64,000 nt of DNA from RHLJ01 sp963974345 (GCA_963974345.1 CAXBBW010000020.1:1-64000); one strand, 5' to 3'; counted from the first letter of the stretch, positions 24,526 to 33,603 are shown. Notes: generated by a model from the sequence alone, not told the origin. Program-made: numbers and translations.

Positions 24526-26928
24526 ATGGGTTTTCTGGACAAAATTGGCTTGGGTCGCAAAAAAAAGGAAATGATTCCTCTTCTTGGCGAAAAAATGAAA
24601 AAGGAAAAGGAAGCCTATTCATTAAAGAGAAACCCTTACATAAGAGCATTCATTTTTCTTTGCTTCATATTGATTTCAGTCTTTTCACTTCCAAGGTCAT
24701 CAGTACGATCTAGTTTTAATTATACAGTAGGTCAACCTTGGAGAGCAGAGGATTTAACTGCTCCATATACCTTCGCTCTTAATAAGACTTTAGAAGAAAT
24801 TGAAGCCGAGCAGCAATCAATAGAAGAACAGCTCCCTCCTATTTTTGTGGTTGATGAAGGTGCTGAGATAGCCATACAATCTAAACTCGACTCTTTGTAT
24901 AGGATGTTGCAACCTGTACTTGAAACATATGATGATTGGCAGACATCAAAAAGCAATAATAGTCCAACTACTTTAGATGATAGTTTACGGTTTAGTCGAG
25001 AATATGAAGAATCAAATATTGGTTTAACTGATTTCTCATTAAACACTTTACTAACCAGCTACCATGAAGTGAAAAGTCAAAACCTAAGAGATAATCAGTT
25101 CAACGGAATAATTGTAAAACTGCAACTTGAGTCATTAATTGATCAATTACTTAATCAAGGGATTATTAATGTTAATAAAGCCACCATTAATGCTGATCAA
25201 ATTACGGTACTAAATCCAACTCAAAGTACTGAACAATCTGTGAATATTGTCCGTGTCAGGGATTTAAGAGAGGCAAATGAATTTACTCAGTTTCAATTAA
25301 ACAGAGCTTTACCCGAGAATTTATCTAGATTGGGTATTGAGCTTTATAATAAAGTGATTGCTCCAAATTTCATATATAGCGCGGAACGAAGACAAGCTCG
25401 ATTAGATGAAGCTTTCTCCAATATTTCCAGAACGAAAGGAGCGATGGCACAAGGGCAAGTGATCATCCGGCGTGGGGATATGGTAAATGAAGGAACTGCA
25501 AATATTCTTATAAGTCTAGACGCTGCTCGTGCTTTAAATGCTTCAGAGTTTGAACGCTGGTTACGATTTTCAGGTGGAGTAGTCCTTATCATTGTTATCT
25601 CGTTGGTTTTCTTCATGTATTTATATTTATACAGGCAAAAAATAAGTGCTGATAATGGACTTTTCTTGTTAGTATTTCTTACTCTAAGTCTAATTAGTGC
25701 TGGGACTGCGTTTGTCCTTTATTTTGATGTAGCCCACCCTTTTATCATTCCAGTAGCCATTGCCCCAATTATACTTACTATCATCTTCGATTCCAGAGTA
25801 GGAATAATTGCTTCAGTAACCTTAGCCTCTTTAATTGGTTTGGTTCATGGCTATGATTTTGAATTTACAATTTCAACTATCTCAGCCTGTTCAATGGGTG
25901 TATTCTCAGTCCGCGATGTAAAAGATAGATCCCAATTTTTCTTTACAACCCCTGGAGTTGTTTTTTTAACCTATGTAATTACAATTGGCGCTTTCAGTAT
26001 TGCCAAAATGGAAGGTTGGGATGTGGTTCTGGATAACTTGATGTTCATAGCTATCAACTCCGTATTTATTCTGTTTACATATCCAATTATTCTTCTTTTT
26101 GAAAAGCTTTTTGGAGTAACTACCGATTTCACATTACTTGAGCTTGGTGATACTAATCAACCATTATTAAAAGAATTGATGAATAAAGCGCCGGGTACTT
26201 TTCATCATAGTTTACAAGTTGCAAATCTTTCTGAAGCTGCTGCTTCAGCAATTGGTGCGAATTCACTTCTTAGTCGTGTTGGGGCACTCTACCACGACAT
26301 AGGTAAAATGATAAAGCCCGAATATTTTGTTGAAAATCAGAGTAGTGGAGTAAATGAGCATGACAAACTGAAGCCACAAATGAGTGCGATGGTGATTAAG
26401 GCACATGTAAGTGAAGGAGTTAAAATGGCGGAAGAACACAATCTCCCAAAAACGCTCATTCATTTTATTGAAACCCATCATGGCACATCGGTTATTCGTT
26501 ATTTTTACGAAAAAGCTAAAGAAGATGAAAGCTTAAAGGAAATGCTCGATGAGGAGCAATTTAAGTACGAAGGACCACTGCCTAGCACCAAAGAAACTGG
26601 CATTCTACTACTTGCCGATGGAATTGAAGCTGCTTCAAGAGCTATGAAAAATCCCAATTACACCAAACTCGAAAATTTAGTAAACCGTATGGTTGATGAT
26701 CGGGTTTCGGAAAGACAACTAAGCCACTGCCCTCTTACCTTCAGAGATCTTCAAATTATAAAAGAAACATTCCTAAATATACTAGTTGGAGTATATCACA
26801 GTAGAATTGAATATCCAGAAGATCAAAAGAGAGAAAAAGAAGCAGCAGAGAAAGCGGCGGCTACAAAAAGAGAAGGGAACAAAACTGCCAATGATGAGCA
26901 TCAAGAAGACGAAGCAAAAACCGATTAA
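24526..26928 (+). CDS. PgpH-type 7TM HD-domain phosphohydrolase (probable cyclic di-AMP phosphodiesterase)
   Basis: The 800-residue protein has a cytosolic basic start, one membrane helix and a large extracytosolic 7TMR-HDED domain (about 60-340, with QGQVIIRRGDMVNEGT). Seven membrane helices follow (about 350-540). Then comes a cytosolic HD domain with HHSLQVANLSEAAASAIG, the HD pair in RVGALYHDIGKM, and FIETHHGTS. This architecture is that of PgpH, which hydrolyses cyclic di-AMP. The function is by family. The C-terminal tail is highly charged (EKEAAEKAAATKREGNK). It is followed two bases later by the xerD-like gene. Confidence 0.88.
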   Translation: MGFLDKIGLGRKKKEMIPLLGEKMKKEKEAYSLKRNPYIRAFIFLCFILISVFSLPRSSVRSSFNYTVGQPWRAEDLTAPYTFALNKTLEEIEAEQQSIEEQLPPIFVVDEGAEIAIQSKLDSLYRMLQPVLETYDDWQTSKSNNSPTTLDDSLRFSREYEESNIGLTDFSLNTLLTSYHEVKSQNLRDNQFNGIIVKLQLESLIDQLLNQGIINVNKATINADQITVLNPTQSTEQSVNIVRVRDLREANEFTQFQLNRALPENLSRLGIELYNKVIAPNFIYSAERRQARLDEAFSNISRTKGAMAQGQVIIRRGDMVNEGTANILISLDAARALNASEFERWLRFSGGVVLIIVISLVFFMYLYLYRQKISADNGLFLLVFLTLSLISAGTAFVLYFDVAHPFIIPVAIAPIILTIIFDSRVGIIASVTLASLIGLVHGYDFEFTISTISACSMGVFSVRDVKDRSQFFFTTPGVVFLTYVITIGAFSIAKMEGWDVVLDNLMFIAINSVFILFTYPIILLFEKLFGVTTDFTLLELGDTNQPLLKELMNKAPGTFHHSLQVANLSEAAASAIGANSLLSRVGALYHDIGKMIKPEYFVENQSSGVNEHDKLKPQMSAMVIKAHVSEGVKMAEEHNLPKTLIHFIETHHGTSVIRYFYEKAKEDESLKEMLDEEQFKYEGPLPSTKETGILLLADGIEAASRAMKNPNYTKLENLVNRMVDDRVSERQLSHCPLTFRDLQIIKETFLNILVGVYHSRIEYPEDQKREKEAAEKAAATKREGNKTANDEHQEDEAKTD

Positions 26929-26930
26929 CT

Positions 26931-27842
26931 GTGTTATTTAAACAGGAACTGGATTTGTACCTTCAATTCATAAAGCTTGAAAAAGGGCTTTCTAAAAATT
27001 CTATTGTTTCTTATCAAAATGACTTAAACCGATATTTACAATTCTTGTTGGCTGAGAAAAAAATTACCAACCTAGCCGGAGTTACACTTACTCACATTGA
27101 AGACTTCCTGAATTATCTAATCGATCACGAACTACTGTCAGCCAGTTCACTTGCTCGTAATATTTCTAGTATTCGTGGATTCCATGAATTCTCTGTTGTT
27201 GAAGGAATCACAACTGCAAATCCTGCCGAACTGGTTGAACTTCCAAAAAAGGCCAAAAAACTTCCTGAAGTTCTCGATACTGTGGAAATTGAAGCAATGC
27301 TCGAAACTCCAGATACCTCAAAACCAGCTGGAATCAGAGATAAAGCCATCTTAGAGTGTTTGTATGGAACTGGGATGAGAGTAAGTGAACTTACCGATCT
27401 TGAAACCGATCGTATGTTTTTTGAAATTGGCTTTATACGTGTAATTGGAAAAGGAAGTAAAGAACGATTGGTACCAGTAGGTGAAATTGCGCAAGAAGCC
27501 TTAGAACATTATATCGAACAAGCACGCCCCCTTTTTTTAAACCCCAAGAAAGCCAAAAAAGCAAAGAATAAAGTGTTTCTAAATCAACGAGGTGGAGCAC
27601 TTACCCGAATGAGTGTTTGGAATATAGTTCAAAAAGCAGCAAAGTCAGCGGAAATTACAAAACCCGTTTACCCTCATATTTTTAGACATTCATTTGCGAC
27701 TCATCTTTTGGAAGGCGGAGCAGATTTGAGGGCTGTCCAGGAAATGTTGGGACACTCATCTATTCTAACCACCGAAATTTATACTCATGTAGATCGATCA
27801 CTACTTCATCAAACACACAAACAATTTCACCCAAGAGCTTGA
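26931..27842 (+). CDS. xerD: Tyrosine recombinase XerD/XerC family
   Basis: The 303-residue site-specific tyrosine recombinase has an N-terminal SAM-like DNA-binding domain (FIKLEKGLSKNSIVSYQNDL). In the catalytic domain the RHRHY residues are visible: Arg in YGTGMRVSEL, HxxR in HIFRHSFATHLLEGG, His in LGHSSILTTEIYTHV, which also holds the Tyr nucleophile. Size and the lack of mobile-element context suggest the chromosome-dimer-resolving enzyme rather than an integrase. I cannot separate XerC from XerD with certainty. GTG is the start. Its 3' end overlaps the oppositely oriented ytxJ by 16 bases. Confidence 0.9.
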   Translation: MLFKQELDLYLQFIKLEKGLSKNSIVSYQNDLNRYLQFLLAEKKITNLAGVTLTHIEDFLNYLIDHELLSASSLARNISSIRGFHEFSVVEGITTANPAELVELPKKAKKLPEVLDTVEIEAMLETPDTSKPAGIRDKAILECLYGTGMRVSELTDLETDRMFFEIGFIRVIGKGSKERLVPVGEIAQEALEHYIEQARPLFLNPKKAKKAKNKVFLNQRGGALTRMSVWNIVQKAAKSAEITKPVYPHIFRHSFATHLLEGGADLRAVQEMLGHSSILTTEIYTHVDRSLLHQTHKQFHPRA

Positions 27843-28210
27843 AGCAAGTTCTTATCATTTACTTCATTGTGGGAACCGTGCCATATCACTTTTTCATTTT
27901 TGATCACTAAAACCTGAGGAGACTCATGCCTAATGCTAAATCGATCTGCAAGATAATATGCCAAGTTTCTATCTCGAATTACATCAACGATATACATTTC
28001 TGCATTTGATAGATCTTCAGGTGGAATTGAATCAAGCCCTTTTTTTGCAAAAAAACTAACCCCACAACTATTGCTGTGCTTTAGAATTACTTGAGTTTTT
28101 TTATTTGATGCGTTGATAACCCCATCTGCTTCCTGAGTAGTGCTTATCTGAAACCAGATTTCTTCCTTCTTTTCCTGTGCTGAACCTAAAAACTTGTCTA
28201 AAAATCCCAT
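27827..28210 (-). CDS. ytxJ: Bacillithiol-system redox protein YtxJ
   Basis: The 127-residue thioredoxin-fold protein matches the YtxJ (DUF2847) family: ILKHSNSCGVSFFAKKGLD, with a single cysteine, then VDVIRDRNLAYYLADRFSIRHESPQVLV, which holds the cis-proline. YtxJ is proposed to be a monothiol bacilliredoxin removing bacillithiol from oxidised proteins, so its presence suggests that the organism makes bacillithiol. It is convergent with xerD and divergent from the metallo-hydrolase at 28324. Confidence 0.85.
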   Translation of the reverse strand: MGFLDKFLGSAQEKKEEIWFQISTTQEADGVINASNKKTQVILKHSNSCGVSFFAKKGLDSIPPEDLSNAEMYIVDVIRDRNLAYYLADRFSIRHESPQVLVIKNEKVIWHGSHNEVNDKNLLQALG

Positions 28211-28323
28211 TGCTTTACCTAAATTTAATCTAAGATACTACATCCTTCGCTTTAAAACTGTTGGAACTAAGCCTCTCCTTTCTTTATTTATAGTATTGAA
28301 GACTAACTACAAAAATATAATTT

Positions 28324-29034
28324 ATGAAAACAAACGTACAAGCATTTTGGCTAGGACATTCAGCATGTAAACTAATTAGCCCCCAAGGACATATTATTTA
28401 TATCGATCCTTTTTTGAATGATAATCCCTCAACTCCAGACGAATTGAAAGAAGTAAAAGAAGCCGATTTTATACTGCTTACTCACGGACATGAAGATCAT
28501 GTTGGAGATACGCTTGAGATCGCAAAAAATACAGGAGCAAAAGTTTTAGGGATTGTTGAGTTGATCGGATTGTTAAAAAAAGAAGGACTTGCCGAAGAAC
28601 AAGCAATTGGATTCAATAAAGGCGGAACTGTTAATTTTGAAGACTTTTCAGTAACTATGGTTTCTGCTAATCACAGCTCTTCATACAAAGGGCAATATGC
28701 GGGCGATCCGGCCGGACTAGTAATCTCTTTTGAAGATGATATTTGCATTTACCATATGGGTGATACCAACATTTTTACGGATTTAGAGTTGTATGGAGAA
28801 TTATACGAGCCAACATTAGTTCTCGCTCCAATTGGTGATCACTTTACCATGGGACCTGAAGAAGCTGCATACGCTGTCGAAATGATTGATCCCGATTATG
28901 CTATTCCTGTTCACTATGGAACTTGGCCTCCTATTGATTCCGATCCAAATGAATTCAAAGATACGTTGGAAGCGTATACCGAAGTAAAGGCTATCATTCC
29001 TGAGATCGGTAAGAATTTTTTAGAATCAAAGTGA
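28324..29034 (+). CDS. UPF0173-type metal-dependent hydrolase (metallo-beta-lactamase fold)
   Basis: The 236-residue cytosolic protein carries the metallo-beta-lactamase motif LLTHGHEDHVGD near residue 56. Further metal ligands are seen in SANHSSSY, YHMGDTNIFTDL and IPVHYGTWPPID. This pattern is typical of the UPF0173/UlaG-like group, whose substrates are mostly unknown. It stands alone and is followed by a decayed gene. Confidence 0.88.
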   Translation: MKTNVQAFWLGHSACKLISPQGHIIYIDPFLNDNPSTPDELKEVKEADFILLTHGHEDHVGDTLEIAKNTGAKVLGIVELIGLLKKEGLAEEQAIGFNKGGTVNFEDFSVTMVSANHSSSYKGQYAGDPAGLVISFEDDICIYHMGDTNIFTDLELYGELYEPTLVLAPIGDHFTMGPEEAAYAVEMIDPDYAIPVHYGTWPPIDSDPNEFKDTLEAYTEVKAIIPEIGKNFLESK

Positions 29035-29084
29035 CTAAGAGATTGAGTAACAAAGTAGTAAGGCGTCAGTTACATTTGGGATTA

Positions 29085-29666
29085 TACCCTACAATAAAGT
29101 ATTTAAGACTTTTTCCCTTCAAGTAAACTGGAATGGAGATCTTGGTTAAAGGAAAATCACGAGAAAGAACAATCTGTTTGGCTTATTTGCTACAAGAAGA
29201 GCTCTGATAAACCCACCGTTTCTTGGAGTGAGTTAGTTGTTGAAGCACTTTGTTTTGGTTGGATAGACAGCATTCGAAAGCCTATTGATGATGAAAAATT
29301 CAAGCAATTTTTTAGCAAAAGAAAACCTCGAAGTACGTGGTCGAAAGTGAATAAAGAAAAAATTAAGCTCTTGCTTGGCCAAGGACTTATGACTAAAGCG
29401 GGATTAATATCTATTGAAATTGCTAAGAAGAATGGTTCTTGGAATATTTTAGATTCCACTGAAGCACTTATTATTCCTGATGACTTAAAGCTGAATTCCT
29501 CTTCAAATCCGGTTCAAAGGATTTTTTCAGCGGTTTGAGTAACTCTGATAAAAAAAGACTACTACAATGGATTGTACTTGCTAAAAGAGAAGAAACCCGT
29601 AAAACCTGGATTTTGGAAATAGTTAAATGTGCAAATCTAAAACTAAAACCCAAACAGTTTAGGTGA
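29085..29666 (+). pseudogene. YdeI-like (DUF1801/OmdA-type) protein, broken by two frameshifts
   Basis: Three frames together encode a recognisable YdeI-like protein. A short N-terminal piece (KVFKTF) precedes a T5 run at 29110-29114. The central piece in the next frame includes SSKLEWRSWLKENHEK, VEALCFGWIDSI, RKPRSTWSKVNKE and IPDDLK. After a T6 run at 29522-29527 the frame changes again to give FFSGLSNSDKKRLLQWI and AKREETRKTWILEIV. No ATG is found for the first piece. Both lesions are in homopolymers, so assembly error is possible, but the missing start codon supports real decay. Confidence 0.78.
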
Positions 29667-29771
29667 ATTGAGAATAAAAGCTAATCTTTGGTATAATCAA
29701 TTCTCCGATTTTTAGTTGGTAATTGATTCATTATCTAAAAATATTTAGCCTTAGAATAAAACTGAACTTTC

Positions 29772-30725
29772 TTGAACCGAATCGACCGACTTACTTCTAT
29801 CATAATATACCTGCAAGGGAGAAAGCGAACTACGGTTGAGAAACTCGCTGGACGATATGAGATTAGCGAACGAACGGTATTCCGGGATTTGAGGGCACTT
29901 GAAGAAGCTGGTGTTCCTATCGGATCGGAGCCAGGAGAAGGTTATTTTATAGTGAAAGGTTATCACCTCCCTCCTGTTATGTTCAGCAAAAGTGAAGCGG
30001 CTTCCATGCTGGCAGGTGAACGTCTTATGCAACGCTGGCAAAATACCGAACTTGGTCGTTCTTATAACTCTGCCTTAGAAAAAATACGTTCTGTTCTCCC
30101 ACCTGATGATCAACTTTATTTTGAGTCGATGGATGAGCATATCCAAACCTACCCTTATAAACATAACAACAGCTCAATTCCAAACGAGCAGATTTTCTCA
30201 TCTTTGCAGAATTCCATCTTCAAAAAAGAAATTGTAGAGCTGGTGTATTCCCGACCTTATAACGATGAACAGACCCGAAGAAAAGTTGAACCATTAGGTT
30301 TATTGATTATGGGTCGGCATTGGTATCTGGCAGCCTGGTGTAAGCTTCGGGAAAATTATCGCATGTTTCGGCTCGATAGAATTATAAAGTTCAATCCTAC
30401 AGGAATAAAACTTCGTCAGCCACCAGAACACACCTTACAGGACTATTACGATCATAACCTGAATACAGAAAAAGAACTTACCGAAGTGGTTCTTCGATTT
30501 GATAAGAAGTTCGCTCGTTTTATTGGAGATCAAAAATACTGGCATGGCTGGGCATGGGAAAAACCAGTTGGAGATTATATAGAAATGACGTTTTTGAGTG
30601 CTTCTTTGAATTATATGTCTCATTGGTTGTTAATGTCTACTACTGCTGTTACGGTAGTTAAACCTGAAGAACTTCAGACCAAAATGCGAAAGCTTTCTGA
30701 AGAATTAGCCCGTCATTATTCCTAA
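29772..30725 (+). CDS. WYL-domain transcriptional regulator (YafY family)
   Basis: The 317-residue regulator has an N-terminal HTH_11 winged helix (RIDRLTSIIIYLQGRKRTTV, then YEISERTVFRDLRALEEAGV). A central YafY region and a WYL domain (from about residue 140, EIVELVYSRPYNDEQTRR, then GRHWYLAAWCKLRENYRMFRLDRI) complete it. The start is TTG. WYL proteins sense small ligands or nucleic acids and often control neighbouring genes. An inverted repeat in front of the next gene (30783-30798) is a plausible operator. Confidence 0.88.
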   Translation: MNRIDRLTSIIIYLQGRKRTTVEKLAGRYEISERTVFRDLRALEEAGVPIGSEPGEGYFIVKGYHLPPVMFSKSEAASMLAGERLMQRWQNTELGRSYNSALEKIRSVLPPDDQLYFESMDEHIQTYPYKHNNSSIPNEQIFSSLQNSIFKKEIVELVYSRPYNDEQTRRKVEPLGLLIMGRHWYLAAWCKLRENYRMFRLDRIIKFNPTGIKLRQPPEHTLQDYYDHNLNTEKELTEVVLRFDKKFARFIGDQKYWHGWAWEKPVGDYIEMTFLSASLNYMSHWLLMSTTAVTVVKPEELQTKMRKLSEELARHYS

Positions 30726-30782
30726 GTTTTAAACCGCTAAGTACACAGAGGAGCGCAGAGTTAAAAAATATTTTAACCATGT

Positions 30783-30798
30783 TGACATAGGGTTGTCA
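30783..30798 (+). promoter_or_regulatory. Candidate WYL-regulator operator, TGACA-N6-TGTCA
   Basis: A perfect inverted repeat, TGACA (30783-30787) and TGTCA (30794-30798) with a six-base spacer, lies between the WYL regulator and the DinB-like gene, about 45 bases before that gene's ATG. Position and symmetry fit a dimeric winged-helix regulator. The binding protein is inferred from proximity. Confidence 0.45.
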
Positions 30799-30843
30799 GT
30801 AACGGCTGTTAGATTATGTTAAACCTTATCTAATAGTACATTA

Positions 30844-31347
30844 ATGAATGCAACAGAATCAAATTCAACAACCACTACTACTTTAAAAGAATTGCTTGCA
30901 CACTGGCAAGGGCATCGCCGATTAACCCGCAAGACTATTGAGGCTTTTCCTGAGGATAAACTTTTCACCCATTCTATTGGCGGAATGCGGTCATTCGGAG
31001 AAATAACTATTGAATTACTTAAGATGGGAGCCCCTGGAGCGGCAGGTATCTCAACCGGTAAATGGATAAGCTTTGATGATTTCAACATGGGTGGAATGAG
31101 CTCTAAACCCACTACCAAAAAAGAAGTGCTTCAGATTTGGGATTGGTCAACTGAAAAGATCAATGAATACTGGAAACAAGTAACTGCAGAAAGACTTCGG
31201 GAAACTGATATTGCTTATGGAGTTTATGAAGGAACAGTTCTTAGTCATTTACAGTATTTTGTAGATAACGAGATTCATCATCGCGGACAGGGTTATGTAT
31301 ATTTACGCTCTCTTGGAATAGAACCACCTTTCTTTTGGGAGAGATAG
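30844..31347 (+). CDS. DinB-family protein (four-helix bundle)
   Basis: The 167-residue protein has the DinB/DUF664 pattern. It begins LKELLAHWQGHRRLTRKTIEAF, with the first metal-ligand region around LAHWQGHR and the C-terminal pair in VDNEIHHRGQGYVYLRSLGI. DinB-like proteins are metal-binding four-helix bundles, some of them thiol-dependent S-transferases, including bacillithiol-dependent types. The presence of ytxJ nearby makes a bacillithiol S-transferase role possible but unproven. The gene's end overlaps the upstream region of the next gene. Confidence 0.82.
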   Translation: MNATESNSTTTTTLKELLAHWQGHRRLTRKTIEAFPEDKLFTHSIGGMRSFGEITIELLKMGAPGAAGISTGKWISFDDFNMGGMSSKPTTKKEVLQIWDWSTEKINEYWKQVTAERLRETDIAYGVYEGTVLSHLQYFVDNEIHHRGQGYVYLRSLGIEPPFFWER

Positions 31348-31349
31348 CT

Positions 31350-31904
31350 ATGGATGTAACATGCTCGGTTTTTATCGCAACCAGTTTAGATGGCTTCATT
31401 GCAAGACCCAATGGAGATGTCGACTGGCTGGATTATTCCGAATACGTGCTAGAAGGTGAGAATTTCGGGTATTACGAGTTCATGGATTCCATTGATGCTC
31501 TTATCATGGGAAGCAATACCTATGAAAAAGTCCTTACTTTTGGAGAATGGCACTATTCAAAACCCGTGTTTGTGCTTAGTTCAAGAAAGTTTGAAACCCC
31601 TATTCATCTTACTAATAAAGTATTTTTCTTGAATGGAGAACTTCCTGAAGTACTAACAGAACTTCAAAGCAGAGGTTATCACAGCTTTTATATTGATGGA
31701 GGAAAAACTATCCAACTTTTTTTAAAACAAGAGTTGATAAATCAACTCATTATAACTCAAATTCCAATTCTTCTGGGCGATGGTATTCCATTATTTGGCA
31801 ACCTCAAGTCAGAAATCAAACTTAAATTAATTTCATCTCAGGGATATAAAAATGGGTTCGTTAAATCATCGTATGAAATTTTAAAGTCTGATCGTAATGA
31901 ATGA
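31350..31904 (+). CDS. Dihydrofolate reductase-like protein (RibD C-terminal family)
   Basis: The protein of about 184 residues begins DVTCSVFIATSLDGFIARPNG, the hallmark of the YyaP/YwjB RibD_C group. It continues IMGSNTYEKVLTFGEWHYSKP and the NADPH-binding YHSFYIDGGKTIQLFLKQELI. The ATG at 31350 is preceded by GGGAGAG, and this start is preferred to the TTG five codons upstream. It starts two bases after the DinB-like gene stop. The physiological substrate is unknown. True folate reduction is unlikely for this subgroup. Confidence 0.85.
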   Translation: MDVTCSVFIATSLDGFIARPNGDVDWLDYSEYVLEGENFGYYEFMDSIDALIMGSNTYEKVLTFGEWHYSKPVFVLSSRKFETPIHLTNKVFFLNGELPEVLTELQSRGYHSFYIDGGKTIQLFLKQELINQLIITQIPILLGDGIPLFGNLKSEIKLKLISSQGYKNGFVKSSYEILKSDRNE

Positions 31905-32142
31905 AATTAAAATTAATCATACCACTGAGTATTTGGTTTTCAAAACTAATATTGAGGATAATTATCAGGCATGCCGTTTAGCTTATGTTCTTGAGAAAAC
32001 CGATGGGATTACAGACTGGAACCTTGATTTAGACGATTGGGAGAATATTCTGAAAATTGAATTTTCTTATATCCAGATTGATCACTTAATTCAACATCTT
32101 TTGCAGTTCAATATCGAAGTTGAAGAGTTGCCAATTTGGTAA
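31897..32142 (+). CDS. Small cytosolic protein, HMA/ferredoxin-like fold suspected
   Basis: The 81-residue acidic protein overlaps the preceding gene by eight bases, suggesting coupling. It reads VFKTNIEDNYQACRLAYVLE at the start and WNLDLDDWENILKIEF in the middle. The beta-alpha-beta pattern is reminiscent of small heavy-metal-associated-like proteins of Bacteroidota. The CxxC metal site is absent, with a single Cys. I do not recognise a defined family. No signal peptide is present. Confidence 0.6.
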   Translation: MNEIKINHTTEYLVFKTNIEDNYQACRLAYVLEKTDGITDWNLDLDDWENILKIEFSYIQIDHLIQHLLQFNIEVEELPIW

Positions 32143-32216
32143 TTATTTTCTATAAATATTCTTATCCGTGATTTTGTATACTCATACTAATCCTTTAGAA
32201 ATAACAAAAAAATAGA

Positions 32217-32711
32217 ATGAGTTCAGAATATCAAATCCCATCACAAACCCGGATCGGGCACGTTCATCTCAAAGTTTCGAATCTGCAACGCTCTCTGGAT
32301 TTCTATTGTGGATTGCTGAGTTTTGAATTGATTACTACCTACGGCGATCAGGCTGCATTTATTTCTGCAGGTGGTTACCATCATCATATTGGATTAAATA
32401 CTTGGGAAAGTAAAGGTTCCAATCCCGTTCCAAAGAAATATCCTGGACTATTCCATACTGCCATCCTCTACCCTACCCGTAAAGATTTAGCACAAATTCT
32501 AAAACGTTTATTTGAGGCAAATTATCCTTTAACTGGTGCTTCAGATCATGGTGTTTCAGAAGCATTATATTTAGATGATCCTGATGAAAACGGAGTTGAA
32601 CTCTATTGGGATAGACCAAAGTCGGAATGGCCAACAAATGAAGACGGCACAATTAAAATGTTTACCGAAATTTTAGATCTTACAGACCTTTTATCAGAAC
32701 TAAACCATTAA
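32217..32711 (+). CDS. Glyoxalase/VOC-superfamily protein
   Basis: The 164-residue protein has a vicinal oxygen chelate domain: IGHVHLKVSNLQRSLDFYCGLLSFEL at the start (metal His in GHVHL), then FISAGGYHHHIGLNTW, GLFHTAILYPTRKDLAQ and YLDDPDENGVELYWDRP. It resembles the CatE/catechol-2,3-dioxygenase-like subgroup with one domain. The substrate cannot be named. It lies in the same direction as the DinB and RibD-like genes, with a terminator-like hairpin just after it. Confidence 0.85.
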   Translation: MSSEYQIPSQTRIGHVHLKVSNLQRSLDFYCGLLSFELITTYGDQAAFISAGGYHHHIGLNTWESKGSNPVPKKYPGLFHTAILYPTRKDLAQILKRLFEANYPLTGASDHGVSEALYLDDPDENGVELYWDRPKSEWPTNEDGTIKMFTEILDLTDLLSELNH

Positions 32712-32723
32712 GCAAAACTTTAC

Positions 32724-32745
32724 AAAATCATATTATGATTTTTTT
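32724..32745 (+). terminator. Candidate intrinsic terminator after the VOC gene
   Basis: AAAATCATA (32724-32732) and TATGATTTT (32734-32742) form an inverted repeat continuing into a seven-T run (32739-32745), 13 bases after the stop codon. It would close the WYL-controlled group of genes. The stem is AT-rich. Confidence 0.5.
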
Positions 32746-32786
32746 AAAGGATTGGGTAGAATTGATAAAATTAAATTCCTTTACTT

Positions 32787-33569
32787 ATGAAAATCGCACT
32801 CTTACTTTCTATTCTTTTAGTCTCATTTAACAACTCATCAGAAGAAGCTATGCGCTGGGGTCAAACTGGTCATAGAACAACTGGTTATATTGCCAGTCAA
32901 CTTTTAACTGATAATGCTCACCAAGCTGTAACCAAAGTACTTGAAGGAAATTCATTGGCTGAAGTAAGCACCTGGATGGATGAAATTCGTTCTGATAACA
33001 ATTTCCGTTATATGAGCCCTTGGCATTATAGCACTATACCTGAAGGCAAAACTTACGAAGAAGCTGGAACACCCGAGGAAGGTGACATTATTTGGGCGAT
33101 AGATAAAATGGTTACCGAATTAAAATCTGGAGAATTAAGTGAGCAACAAGAAGCAATCAATTTAAAAGTGTTGGTTCATTTGGTTGGTGATTTACATCAA
33201 CCCTTACATGTTGGGAATGGAACTGATCGAGGTGGAAATGATGCGCGTGTACAATGGTTTGGAGATAATTCGAATTTACATCGTGTGTGGGATTCTCAAA
33301 TGATCGACGGGAAACAATTAAGTTTTTCTGAACTAGCTGAATTTATAGATGATCCACTTACTGACGAACTCATTGAGGAATGGCAATCAACCTCTGTTTT
33401 GGATTGGGCATATGAATCTCAAGCTTTACTAGGTCAAGTATATGATTATCCTGAAAATGGTAGACTAAGCTACGAGTATTCTTTCTTAAATTTTGAAACA
33501 CTCGAACTCAGACTTCTTCAAGCTGGCGTACGTCTAGCTGGCTTGATAAATGATATTTACGCAGATTAA
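32787..33569 (+). CDS. Secreted S1/P1-family nuclease
   Basis: The 260-residue protein is a zinc-dependent phospholipase C/P1 nuclease-fold enzyme that cleaves single-stranded nucleic acids. After a short signal segment come RWGQTGHRTTGYIASQLL, the second metal region STWMDEIRSDNNFRY, SPWHYSTIPEG, HLVGDLHQPLHVGNGTDRGGND, and NLHRVWDSQMID. All three zinc-site histidine and aspartate clusters are visible. In this family the N-terminal Trp of the mature protein ligates zinc, so cleavage just before RW or W is expected, though the signal peptide here is unusually short. It appears monocistronic. Confidence 0.9.
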   Translation: MKIALLLSILLVSFNNSSEEAMRWGQTGHRTTGYIASQLLTDNAHQAVTKVLEGNSLAEVSTWMDEIRSDNNFRYMSPWHYSTIPEGKTYEEAGTPEEGDIIWAIDKMVTELKSGELSEQQEAINLKVLVHLVGDLHQPLHVGNGTDRGGNDARVQWFGDNSNLHRVWDSQMIDGKQLSFSELAEFIDDPLTDELIEEWQSTSVLDWAYESQALLGQVYDYPENGRLSYEYSFLNFETLELRLLQAGVRLAGLINDIYAD

Positions 33570-33603
33570 TTAGCACTATATATTCCAATTCGATATTCAT
33601 CTT

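Noticed and set aside
26931..27842. The tyrosine recombinase as a phage or island integrase.
   Set aside because: Size and sequence fit XerC/XerD, it lies two bases after a housekeeping-type gene, and no tRNA, attachment repeats or phage genes are near.
30726..30770. A short sequence, ACCGCTAAGTACACAGAGG and following GCGCAGAG, resembling a repetitive motif found between genes in several bacteria.
   Set aside because: Only one copy was seen in the window and no boundaries could be set, so it was not listed as a repeat.
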